The notes below the pieces were generated by a model. That model made no database searches, had not been told where the DNA came from, and worked only from the letters and a program-made list of their open reading frames with translations. Below are positions 17,601-24,415 of a stretch of 33,813 nt of DNA, piece by piece (within the stretch, counting starts at the first letter, position 1; each line of letters opens with the position of its first letter). A program made the translations under genes and the position numbers. This DNA comes from Ruminococcus sp. (lineage in GTDB: Bacteria > Bacillota > Clostridia > Oscillospirales > Ruminococcaceae): assembly GCA_017437285.1 (NCBI GenBank), contig JAFSBM010000102.1, positions 1-33,813 of the forward strand, read 5' to 3'.

Positions 17601-18203
17601 GCTGTTGAGGAATACCGTGAGGTTTCAGAGCGTTATAAATTTATGTCGGAGCAAATGGCGGACGTTCAGAATTCCAAGAGGGAACTGGAACGTATTATAG
17701 CCGACCTGACGCAGGATATGTGCAGAATTTTCAGCGAAAGCTTTGCGATTATCAACTCCAATTTCAAGGAAATATTTGTGGAACTTTTCGGCGGAGGTAA
17801 AGCGGAACTGATACTCACCGACCCCGAAAACGTCCTTGAATCGGGAATTGAAATAAGCGTTGCTCCTCCCGGAAAGGTTATCAAAAACCTTATTTCCCTT
17901 TCGGGCGGCGAGCAGTCATTTGTGGCGATTGCAATATATTTCGCAATTCTGCGGCTTCGTCCCGCACCGTTCTGTATTCTCGATGAAATTGATGCGGCTC
18001 TCGATGAAGTAAACGTAAGAAAATATGCCCTGTATCTGAAAAATTTCACTGATACAACTCAATTTGTCCTCGTAACCCACAGACGAAGCGCTATGGAGGA
18101 GGCAAATGTGCTTTACGGTGTAACTATGCAGGAGGACGGCATTTCCAAACTTCTGAAAATGGAACAGGTAGACTTTCAGGAGGACGTAGCAGATATTCAG
18201 TAA
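14631..18203 (+). CDS. smc: Chromosome partition protein SMC
   Basis: 1190-aa ATPase of the bacterial condensin, which with ScpA/ScpB extrudes loops and resolves origins. Walker A is GPNGSGKSN (31-39). Two long coiled coils rich in Glu, Lys and Arg flank a hinge domain (about 505-680, with GIYGTVAQNI and AGGSFTGGS). The C-terminal head has the signature LSGGEQ at 1090-1095 and Walker B ILDEIDAAL, with Asp1118 and Glu1119. The start is GTG at 14631, 5-6 bases after GAGGTG that overlaps the previous stop; this begins exactly at the family start YLKSLEIQGFKSF. Length is typical of the family. The order rnc-radical SAM-smc-ftsY matches other Clostridia. Confidence 0.97.
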   Translation: MYLKSLEIQGFKSFPDKISLTFDKGLTAVVGPNGSGKSNIGDSVRWVLGEQSTKTLRGNKMEDVIFSGTVARKPMGFAAVTLNIDNSDNVLADMGDEIAVTRKLYRSGESEYMINGRQCRLKDINELFMDTGLGRDGYSIIGQGRIAEIVGAKSNERRDIFEEAAGISKFRYKKVEAERKLTAAQENIFRLSDILSELEGRVEPLRIQSEKAQKFIKLAEERKRLELAVWVTRLDELKVKLDKLEENILISRGEYENTENDIAREEEKLQESYRRMQECTMKSDELRRKMLEEEQSSSQKKSDIAVFENDISHCVEAIKKAEKAMADSEETKRDLELRRRETEKKIADLEAEKEAVIAEINAVSAQSEAAEGKNSEIGKLVEKANNEINNLHIRRTELNFAAETAQKQAYDEEKRLEELIESLGDTESAAGEYNRKIADNKAELQKIANQKSEIENKLSGIERLYNSRKESFENAKSELEKSLYELKSREQRKKILIDLENSMEGFAGSVKQILKAAKQGRISGIYGTVAQNISVDGQYALAVETALGGAMQNLIVENEDAAKRGIRFLKENHGGRATFLPLTSVKGYEFREKGLEDCDGFVAMADKIVGYDSKFSGIIGSLLGRIAIAEDIDSATIIAKKYGYKFRIVTLDGQVINAGGSFTGGSAQKSAGIFTRKNEIEKIENEINQLSAQRGELDRKMEKYRAEAEKLRYDRESLRSESAECNSAEIRINAELSSLEVLVEQLRAAAENSDRQQEEFKKRIAQAKQAEKDARNAANLLDEKIRLAEEKLAAEQSNREKLRLERAELTEKLSGMKIREIELSKDIQAGSEEIQRIDAEAENLKGGNRHFENEIELNNRIIADKKRDIERLEKELESVGKNADKYTAEIQRYQNIHTEQNRLVTEIQKGIRQLNEAKEKLSGEVTRLEERRDSANRDTDNIKRQLLDVYEMTYSEAIQTAEKIEDIVAAQAELNSVKNKLKALGNVNVEAVEEYREVSERYKFMSEQMADVQNSKRELERIIADLTQDMCRIFSESFAIINSNFKEIFVELFGGGKAELILTDPENVLESGIEISVAPPGKVIKNLISLSGGEQSFVAIAIYFAILRLRPAPFCILDEIDAALDEVNVRKYALYLKNFTDTTQFVLVTHRRSAMEEANVLYGVTMQEDGISKLLKMEQVDFQEDVADIQ

Positions 18204-18328
18204 TTAATTGATGTGTCAGCGAACTTTTGAATATTTCTGCTTGTTTAAAAGCCAAAATTTGTCGTCAGAAAAAAGTAACATAATAATTTATGGATTCCCT
18301 TATCAAATCATCATAAACGGAGGCTATT

Positions 18329-19786
18329 ATGGGATTGTTTTCTAAAATTGCTGAAGGTCTTAAAAAGACGAAAGACAGCTTTCTCGGCGGACTTCAGCGT
18401 GTATTCAACTCATTTACAAAGATAGATGAGGAACTTTTTGAAGAACTTGAAGAACAGATGATTATGAGCGATATCGGCGTTGAAACATCTGTTGAAATAT
18501 GCGAAAGAGTGCGTAAGCTTGTAAAGGAGAGAGGTATTACCGACCCCAACGATATTATGGAGCTTATTCACGAGGTTATTTCCGATATTATGGGAGATGA
18601 TACGGGACTTGACTTGTCCGTTTCACCTGCTGTAATTATGGTTATTGGTGTAAATGGTGCAGGTAAGACTACAACTATAGGCAAGCTTTGTCACCAGTTC
18701 AAGCAGGAGGGAAAAAAAGTCGTAGTTGCGGCAGCTGATACATTCCGTGCGGCTGCTATTGACCAGTTACAGGTATGGACTGACCGTGCAGGAGTTGAAA
18801 TTGTAAAGCATGCCGAGGGTAGTGACCCCGGAGCTGTTGTATATGACTCCCTCGATGCGGCTAAGGCCCGTAATTGCGATGTAGTTGTAATCGACACCGC
18901 AGGCAGACTCCATAACAAGAAAAATCTTATGGAGGAACTTAAAAAGATAAATCGTATCATCGACTCCAAGGCAGGGGATTGCTCCCGTGAAATCCTCCTT
19001 GTTCTTGATGCTACAACAGGTCAGAATGCCGTAAGTCAGGCTAAGCTTTTCAGCGAAACAGCACCAATTACAGGTATTGTTCTCACAAAGCTTGACGGTA
19101 CTGCAAAGGGCGGTATTGTTATCTCAATCAAGAATGAATTGGGAATTCCTGTAAAGCTTATCGGTGTAGGCGAAAAAATTGACGATTTACAGCCATTTGA
19201 CAGCCGTATGTTCGTTGACGCTCTCTTTGACCTTGACGAGGCTAAGCGTAAGGCTTCTGAAAGAGCAGAGGAAAATGAGGATATTTCCGAGGTTGAGGAT
19301 ATGTCAGAATTTGAAGATATAGAAGAGTTTGAAGAAACTCCCGAAGTTGAGGAAGTTCCCGAAGTAGAGGAAGAACCCGAAGCAGAGGAAGAACCCGAAG
19401 TTGAGGAAGAACCCGAAGCTGAGGAAGTTCCCGAAGTTGAGGAAGAACCCGAAGTTGAGGAAGAACCCGAAATTGAGGAAGAACCCGAAACTGAGGAAGA
19501 ACCCGAAACTGAGGTAGAACCCGAAATTGAGGAAGAACCCGAAGTAGAGGAAGTTCCCGAAGTAGAGGAAGTTCCCGAAGTTGAGGAAGTTCCCGAAGTT
19601 GAAGAAGAACCCGAAGTAGAGGAAGAACCCGAAACTGAGGTAGAACCCGAAGTTGAGGAAGAACCCGAAGTTGAGGAAGAACCTGAAGCTGAGGAAGAAC
19701 CCGAAGTTGAAGAAGTTCCCGAAAAGAAGAAAAAGAAGGGCTTCTTTAGCAGACTTTTCGGCAGAAAGGGCGGAAACGATGAATAA
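18329..19786 (+). CDS. ftsY: Signal recognition particle receptor FtsY with C-terminal acidic repeats
   Basis: 485-aa SRP receptor GTPase that docks ribosome-SRP complexes at the membrane. The start, MGLFSKIAEGLKKTKDSF, is a short amphipathic targeting helix, followed by the N domain. The G domain has GVNGAGKTTT (107-116), DTAGR (189-193) and TKLDG (253-257), and ends near DLQPFDSRMFVDALFDLDEA (about 310). After about residue 312 the protein becomes acidic. Residues 338-463 are 21 tandem hexapeptides of the form PEVEEE/PEVEEV, followed by a Lys-rich tail, KKKKKGFFSRLFGRKG. Acidic extensions of FtsY are usually N-terminal, so this placement is unusual. CGGAGG lies 8 bases before the ATG. There is a 125-bp gap after smc with only a weak promoter candidate (TTGTCG at 18259), so the gene may be partly independent. 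It overlaps rdgB by 8 bp. Confidence 0.95.
   Translation: MGLFSKIAEGLKKTKDSFLGGLQRVFNSFTKIDEELFEELEEQMIMSDIGVETSVEICERVRKLVKERGITDPNDIMELIHEVISDIMGDDTGLDLSVSPAVIMVIGVNGAGKTTTIGKLCHQFKQEGKKVVVAAADTFRAAAIDQLQVWTDRAGVEIVKHAEGSDPGAVVYDSLDAAKARNCDVVVIDTAGRLHNKKNLMEELKKINRIIDSKAGDCSREILLVLDATTGQNAVSQAKLFSETAPITGIVLTKLDGTAKGGIVISIKNELGIPVKLIGVGEKIDDLQPFDSRMFVDALFDLDEAKRKASERAEENEDISEVEDMSEFEDIEEFEETPEVEEVPEVEEEPEAEEEPEVEEEPEAEEVPEVEEEPEVEEEPEIEEEPETEEEPETEVEPEIEEEPEVEEVPEVEEVPEVEEVPEVEEEPEVEEEPETEVEPEVEEEPEVEEEPEAEEEPEVEEVPEKKKKKGFFSRLFGRKGGNDE
19340..19717 (+). repeat. Tandem 18-bp repeat array within ftsY (21 units)
   Basis: 21 consecutive 18-bp units of the type CCCGAAGTTGAGGAAGAA lie in frame, encoding PE(V/A/I/T)E(E/V)(E/V). 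Units differ at a few positions (GTT/GTA/GCT/ATT/ACT at the third codon, GAA/GTT at the last). Because the unit is a multiple of three, gain or loss of units keeps the frame. The minus strand is also open here, giving an artefactual Phe/Gly-rich reading frame. Confidence 0.95.
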
Positions 19787-20348
19787 AATTGTATTTGCTA
19801 CAAATAACGCAAATAAGCTCCGTGAGGCGGCTGAAATCCTTGCTCCTCTCGGCATTGAGGTTATCTCCCAGCGTGAGGCAGGGGCGGATTGCGAGCCTGA
19901 GGAAAACGGAGTAACATTTGCGGAAAATGCAATGATAAAGGCAAAGGCTGTATTTGACATTGTGAAAATCCCTGTATTTGCCGATGACAGCGGACTTTGC
20001 GTAGATGCCCTTGACGGCAGACCGGGAGTTTATTCCGCAAGATATGCTCCAAAGGGGCAGGAATGTGCAAAGCTTCTTGATGAAATGAAAGATATTCCCG
20101 ATGACAAGAGAAACGCTTCATTCCAATGTGTTATTGCATATGTGGACGAAAACAGCAGTTTTACGGTAAACGGAGCGTGTCTTGGAAAAATCGGCTATGA
20201 AGAAAAAGGCGAAAACGGCTTTGGCTATGACCCCGTTTTTGTATGCGGCGAAAAGACAATGGCTGAAATGACAGCCGAGGAAAAAAATGCTGTAAGCCAC
20301 CGTGGTGCGGCTCTGACAGCACTTTATAAAATGTTAGCGAAAGGATAA
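19779..20348 (+). CDS. rdgB: dITP/XTP pyrophosphatase (non-canonical purine NTPase, RdgB/HAM1)
   Basis: 189-aa house-cleaning enzyme that hydrolyses dITP, ITP and XTP to monophosphates, keeping deaminated purines out of nucleic acids. Family blocks are VFATNNANKLREAAEIL at the start, FADDSGLCVDALDGRPGVYSARYA with the acidic metal ligands, and GFGYDPVF with SHRGAAL near the end. The start ATG at 19779 lies inside the end of ftsY; the open frame further upstream is only the shadow of the ftsY repeat. The RBS is AGAAAGGGCGG. It is 6 bp before yhbY. Confidence 0.95.
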   Translation: MNKIVFATNNANKLREAAEILAPLGIEVISQREAGADCEPEENGVTFAENAMIKAKAVFDIVKIPVFADDSGLCVDALDGRPGVYSARYAPKGQECAKLLDEMKDIPDDKRNASFQCVIAYVDENSSFTVNGACLGKIGYEEKGENGFGYDPVFVCGEKTMAEMTAEEKNAVSHRGAALTALYKMLAKG

Positions 20349-20354
20349 TTAAAT

Positions 20355-20657
20355 ATGCTTACAAGTAAACAGAGAGCGTATCTCCGCAGTATTGCGGCAG
20401 AATACGAAACTATATTCCAGATTGGCAAAGGCGGCGTTACCGAGGTTATGTGCAAGGAAATCGGTGAGGCACTCCGCAAGAGAGAACTTATAAAGCTTAA
20501 AGTTCTTGAAAATTCAGGCTGGACTGCAAGAGAGGCAGCTGACGCTGTAGCTGAGCAGACAGGAGCTGATGTTGTGCAGGTTATCGGCAATAAATTTGTG
20601 CTTTTCAAGCGAAATCCTAAAGAGCCTGTAATCGAAAATATCCCTAAGTCAAAATGA
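20355..20657 (+). CDS. yhbY: YhbY-family (CRM domain) RNA-binding protein
   Basis: 100-aa single CRM-domain protein associated with pre-50S ribosomal particles in E. coli. Family features are LTSKQRAYLRSIA at the start, the GKGGVTEVMCKEIGEAL loop with the GxxG-like turn, and LIKLKVLENSGW. The end of the domain is QVIGNKFVLFKRN. The gene commonly precedes nadD in Firmicutes, as it does here, with a 4-bp overlap (ATGA). Confidence 0.93.
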   Translation: MLTSKQRAYLRSIAAEYETIFQIGKGGVTEVMCKEIGEALRKRELIKLKVLENSGWTAREAADAVAEQTGADVVQVIGNKFVLFKRNPKEPVIENIPKSK

Positions 20658-21265
20658 GAATAGGTATATACGGCGGCAGCTTTAACCCCGTTCACAACGG
20701 TCATATTCACCTTGCGGAAAGTGCAGCGGCTACCCTTAATCTTGACAGGGTTTATCTCGTGCCGTCAAAAATTAGTCCACACCGTTCAAGCGATGAATAT
20801 GCGTCGGGGGAGGACAGACTGGAAATGCTGCGGCTTGCCTGCGAGGGCAATGAAAAGCTTTTCCCCTGCGATTATGAACTGATAAATGACAGGAAAAGCT
20901 ATACCATTTATACAGTAAGGGAATTCCGCAGAAAATTCCCCGATGATGAGCTGTTTCTCCTTATGGGAAGCGATATGCTGATGTGTTTTGAGCAATGGAA
21001 CAGCTTTGAGGAAATCCTTGAAGAAGTCACTCTTGCTGTAGTTTCAAGAACTGACGGTGATTTTCATATGCTTGAAGAAAAGGCGGAAAAATTGCGGAAA
21101 TACGGGGAAATTATTATTTGTCCCGTTGAGCCGCTGGAAATGTCCTCATCTGAAATAAGAAAAAAAATAGCAGAAAATAAAAAAATCTCTTGCTATCTTA
21201 ATGAAAATGTAGTACAATATATAGTATTGAGAAATTTGTATCGGGGTGAGAATTTTGTTCTATAA
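20654..21265 (+). CDS. nadD: Nicotinate-nucleotide adenylyltransferase
   Basis: 203-aa enzyme that joins ATP and nicotinate mononucleotide to give deamido-NAD, a step common to NAD synthesis and salvage. The nucleotidyltransferase signature GGSFNPVHNGH is at 7-17 (HxGH). Further blocks are VYLVPSKISPHR, RLEMLRLACEG, FLLMGSDML and SSSEIRKKIAE near the C-terminus. Length is typical. It is translationally coupled to yhbY and overlaps the yqeK start. Confidence 0.96.
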   Translation: MRIGIYGGSFNPVHNGHIHLAESAAATLNLDRVYLVPSKISPHRSSDEYASGEDRLEMLRLACEGNEKLFPCDYELINDRKSYTIYTVREFRRKFPDDELFLLMGSDMLMCFEQWNSFEEILEEVTLAVVSRTDGDFHMLEEKAEKLRKYGEIIICPVEPLEMSSSEIRKKIAENKKISCYLNENVVQYIVLRNLYRGENFVL

Positions 21266-21842
21266 TACCGATGATAAGAAAAAATATCTGAAAGGAATCC
21301 TTTCCTCAAAGCGTTATCAACATTCTCTGAATGTGGCTGCGGAGTGCAGAAAGCTTGCGGAAAAATACGGAGAGGACCCCGATAAAGCGTACTTTGCGGG
21401 GCTGCTTCACGATGTTTGCAAGGAAATGTCCCCCGAAGAACAGTACCGACTTATAGAGGAAAGCGGATTTGCTGTATGCCGTGAGGAGAGAGAAAGCCGT
21501 TCCCTGTGGCACGGTATTGCAGGAGCTTATTTTGTGAAAAGCTTCTGGGGAGTTGAGGATATTGATATCATAAACTCAATCCGTTTTCATACGGTGGGCA
21601 GAGCAGGAATGTCACGCTTAGAGGAAATCGTTTATCTGGCTGATTTGGTTTCTGCTGACAGAAATTACAAGGACGTTGATAAAATGCGTAAGCTTGTGTA
21701 CAATAACCTTGACGAAGCTATGCTTGAAGCCTTTGTATTTTCTATAAAATCCGTAGTGAAAAAGGGTGGACTTGTGCCTGTTTGTACCGTTGAGGGCTAC
21801 AATTCATATACAAGGCTTCTGAAAAACGAGAAAAAGTCCTGA
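21255..21842 (+). CDS. yqeK: YqeK-family HD-domain Ap4A hydrolase
   Basis: 195-aa HD-superfamily metal-dependent phosphohydrolase; characterised members split diadenosine tetraphosphate symmetrically to ADP. The metal ligands are in the sequence as YQHSLNVA, GLLHDVCKE (the HD pair), WHGIAGAYF, IRFHTVG and YLADLVSADR. The likely start is TTG at 21255, 5-6 bases after GGGGTGAG; a GTG at 21246 is in the same frame but has a poor RBS. It overlaps nadD by 11 bp, the standard pairing. The repeat element starts 8 bp after its stop codon. Confidence 0.9.
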   Translation: MFYNTDDKKKYLKGILSSKRYQHSLNVAAECRKLAEKYGEDPDKAYFAGLLHDVCKEMSPEEQYRLIEESGFAVCREERESRSLWHGIAGAYFVKSFWGVEDIDIINSIRFHTVGRAGMSRLEEIVYLADLVSADRNYKDVDKMRKLVYNNLDEAMLEAFVFSIKSVVKKGGLVPVCTVEGYNSYTRLLKNEKKS

Positions 21843-21850
21843 TAAGTGTA

Positions 21851-22010
21851 AGGGTATCTCTAAAAACCCCTTTTGAGAAAAAACAGCTATGCACGTCATC
21901 TGCTTCGTCAACCTCCCTTGGAGTGCGACAGCACGCCTGCGGAAGGTTTCCTTGCAGTTTGCTGCACCTATCTGTTTTTTCTTTAATCAAACGGGTTTTT
22001 AGAGATGCCC
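21851..22010. mobile_element. MITE-like repeat element, copy 2, inserted between yqeK and the LCP gene
   Basis: About 159 bp, nearly the same as copy 1. Differences include GGGTATC for GGGCATC at the left end, one base in the CCTTCGG/CCTGCGG motif, and a small change near 21957-21967. The terminal inverted repeats pair over 17 of 18 positions. GTAA at 21848-21851 and GTAA at 22011-22014 directly flank the GGG...CCC ends, consistent with a 4-bp target-site duplication. No ORF is present. The element lies in a normally continuous operon. Confidence 0.82.
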
Positions 22011-22051
22011 GTAAGAAATTCCCATATTGACAGATTGAAAAGAGGATGAAA

Positions 22052-23482
22052 ATGGATAATAACGAACTTCATTCGGGTGACATCAAACAAAATAAACCTG
22101 TGGGCAAGCTGGTGAGAATTGACCGCAGTCAGCCAAATAATACCCCGCAGCAGACCAATTACGGAAACAGCGGTCAGCCTCCGCAAAGGAAGCTTGTCCG
22201 TGTTCAGCAGAACAGCGGTGAATTGCCTCCACGTAATGGCACTGTTGTGCGAAAGAGCAAGGGCAAGTCGAAGAAACAGCTGAAACGTGAAAAAGCGTGG
22301 AATATAACAGTAAAGGCGATTTCTATTGCCTTAGCGCTGGTTATAATCTGCTTTATGGCTTTGAATATGCCAATACTTTCCGACACGAAAAACGGCGGAA
22401 ATATCTCTGTTTATAACTATATAAAAAATCTCCAGCCTGTGGCAATGGAGGGTACTCTCAACAAGGAAAATGTACAGCTTGACCTTAAACCGCAGGAGGA
22501 GATAAAAGAGGCATTGCCTGAGCTTAATGACGGACTTGACCTGCCTCAGCTTGTGGAAGGTCAGTACAGCGTGCTTTTCCTCGGATTTGATGAGGATGAG
22601 TTCAATACTGATGTTGTGTGGGTAATCCAGTTTGACATCGGTCATGCGGCTATCCGTATACTGCAAATTCCCCGTGATACCTGCCTGCCCGACTATACAA
22701 GCAGCGTAGCACGAAAATTCAACAGCATATACTCAATGGGTGACCCTACAATTCAGCCGCCTATTCAGCGTACTGTAAATGCGGTGCAGGAGAATTTCGG
22801 TATTCCCATTGACGCATATATCACCACAGCCTGCTTTGATATTGTGGATATTGTTGACCTTATCGGCGGTATTCCGATTAATATTGAAAATGAGATTATC
22901 TATGAGCATGACAAGATAATTCCTGCGGGTGATGTTGTCCTTGACGGTAAACAGGCTGAATGGTTTATCCGTTTCCGCCGTGAGTGGATGCAGGGCGACA
23001 TCGGACGTATGCAGAATCAGCGTAAATTTATGGCGGCAGCTATGCAGAAGCTTTTCTCCATTGTAAAGGACGAGGGCAGATTGAAGCTTTACGGCTATAT
23101 CAAGGAGATATATGAAAGAGAGCTTGTCTATACAGATTTATCCATAGGCGATTTAAGCAAAGTTGCGGATTTTGCCTCAACGGTGGATATGGATAATGTC
23201 CGTGTTGATATGGTTCCCGGAGAGGACGCAATATTCTATGCCTCTGACGGTAAGGAATATTCAGTTTATTCCGTTCATAAGCAGGAAACAATCGACCTGC
23301 TGAACAATTATTACCGTCCATATCAAAGACGTATGACACAGGACAGTACTTCTATAGTTGAGCTTGTACTCAATCATCAGTATGATTTATATGACGATAC
23401 AGGAGCAACTCTTGAGGAAGTTGAGGATTCAGCAGAGCCTATGAGAGATCCAAGTAAAAAACCATGGTGGAAGGAAGATTAA
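22052..23482 (+). CDS. LytR-CpsA-Psr (LCP) family cell-wall ligase
   Basis: 476-aa membrane protein. LCP enzymes transfer teichoic acids or other phospho-linked glycopolymers from lipid carriers to peptidoglycan on the outer face. A basic, Gln/Asn-rich cytoplasmic tail (1-82) precedes one membrane span (about 88-108), and the LCP domain covers about 160-380. Family blocks seen are VLFLGFDEDEFNTDVVW, IRILQIPRDTCLPD, DIVDLIGGIPINIENEI, and the arginine-rich IRFRREWMQGDIGRMQNQRKFM. Of two close ATG codons, 22052 is preferred because AGAGGATG then has normal spacing. The gene usually follows yqeK directly. Here the repeat element separates them, so the RBS lies about 30 bp past the element. Confidence 0.92.
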   Translation: MDNNELHSGDIKQNKPVGKLVRIDRSQPNNTPQQTNYGNSGQPPQRKLVRVQQNSGELPPRNGTVVRKSKGKSKKQLKREKAWNITVKAISIALALVIICFMALNMPILSDTKNGGNISVYNYIKNLQPVAMEGTLNKENVQLDLKPQEEIKEALPELNDGLDLPQLVEGQYSVLFLGFDEDEFNTDVVWVIQFDIGHAAIRILQIPRDTCLPDYTSSVARKFNSIYSMGDPTIQPPIQRTVNAVQENFGIPIDAYITTACFDIVDIVDLIGGIPINIENEIIYEHDKIIPAGDVVLDGKQAEWFIRFRREWMQGDIGRMQNQRKFMAAAMQKLFSIVKDEGRLKLYGYIKEIYERELVYTDLSIGDLSKVADFASTVDMDNVRVDMVPGEDAIFYASDGKEYSVYSVHKQETIDLLNNYYRPYQRRMTQDSTSIVELVLNHQYDLYDDTGATLEEVEDSAEPMRDPSKKPWWKED

Positions 23483-23484
23483 TT

Positions 23485-23853
23485 ATGACAGATAAAGAAA
23501 AACTTGAACTTATAATAAAATCCCTCGATGCAAAGAGAGGCGAAGATATTCAGGCTATAAAAATCGGTGACCTGACAATTCTTGCGGATTATTTTGTAAT
23601 TGTAAACGGTACAAGTAATACCCACACACGTACTCTTGCAGACGAAGTGGAATTCCAGCTTTCACAGAAAGGCATTGAGCCTATCAGACGTGAGGCTGAC
23701 ACAGGAAATACATGGATAATCCTTGATTACGGCGACATTATCATTCACGTATTCTACAAGGAAACACGTCATTTCTACAAATTAGAGGGCTTGTGGGCAG
23801 ACGGTGAAAGACTTGAAATCGACTCACTTCTCACAAAGGAAAACAATGATTAA
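23485..23853 (+). CDS. rsfS: Ribosomal silencing factor RsfS
   Basis: 122-aa RsfS/YbeB/Iojap protein that binds L14 on the 50S subunit and blocks subunit joining during starvation. The family pattern is DKEKLELIIKSLDAKRGEDI, LADYFVIVNGTSNTHTRTLADEV and IILDYGDIIIHVFYKETRHFYKLEGLW. The ATG at 23485 is chosen after an AAGGAAGA site that overlaps the LCP stop. It ends the yhbY-nadD-yqeK-LCP-rsfS set. Confidence 0.95.
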   Translation: MTDKEKLELIIKSLDAKRGEDIQAIKIGDLTILADYFVIVNGTSNTHTRTLADEVEFQLSQKGIEPIRREADTGNTWIILDYGDIIIHVFYKETRHFYKLEGLWADGERLEIDSLLTKENND

Positions 23854-24016
23854 TTGTTAAAATAAAAAAATATATAAAAGTACTGCGATAATTTCGCTTT
23901 TGGATTGTTTAATTAATAGAAGGATATTTTTTCCTTTGGATAATTCCGATGTTACATCAGCAATCCAACAGCGGTTACTCGTGTAAAGCCGTAGTGCTTT
24001 GTCACGGAGGAGAATT
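23854..24016 (+). other. Intergenic region between rsfS and a small membrane protein gene
   Basis: The 163 bp are AT-rich. A weak AAAAG...CTTTT hairpin (about 23876-23902) could be a poor terminator for rsfS. A second small stem, AAGGA/TCCTT, lies near 23920-23937. No convincing promoter or known RNA was recognised. Confidence 0.3.
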
Positions 24017-24382
24017 ATGAAAACTAATAACACAGCAGGCAGAAATTATGTAATTACCATAGGCGTATATATGCTTGCGAAAACAATTCTTAATATGATT
24101 TTAGGCGGTGGATTTGCTGTTAACGACCTGATATTTGCCTTGGCTGCGACAGCTGCTATGTATACGGGCTTGCAGTTTGTAAATATCGCTGTTGCGGTGC
24201 TGATGGCAATTACTGTTGTCCGCCATTTGCCCTATAACATCTCTAATCTGCCATCGACTCTTATTTATCTCATTGAGGCTGTAATTGATGCAGGGGCGGT
24301 TATAGTGCTGCTGACAAACAGTGCTGTCAAGGCACATTTTACCAATAAATGGAGCAAGTTATCGGAATTATTCGAAAAGTGA
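24017..24382 (+). CDS. Small integral membrane protein of unknown function
   Basis: 121 aa, not recognised as a named family. Hydrophobicity suggests about four helices: residues 11-33, 36-52, 52-68 and 80-100. A charged C-terminal tail ends KWSKLSELFEK. The ATG at 24017 has CGGAGGAG 7 bases upstream. It is 33 bp before the DUF2079 gene in the same direction and is probably cotranscribed with it and the glycosyltransferase. A role at the membrane in envelope glycan metabolism is guilt by association only. Confidence 0.7.
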   Translation: MKTNNTAGRNYVITIGVYMLAKTILNMILGGGFAVNDLIFALAATAAMYTGLQFVNIAVAVLMAITVVRHLPYNISNLPSTLIYLIEAVIDAGAVIVLLTNSAVKAHFTNKWSKLSELFEK

Positions 24383-24415
24383 TGAGAAATCAAAAAAGCG
24401 ATTGGAGTTGAAACA

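Noticed and set aside
19304-19960. 218-aa minus-strand reading frame with Phe/Gly/Asn repeats
   Set aside because: It is the antisense shadow of the ftsY acidic repeat; GAA/GAG-rich codons read as TTC/CTC without stops. It has no RBS and runs into rdgB.
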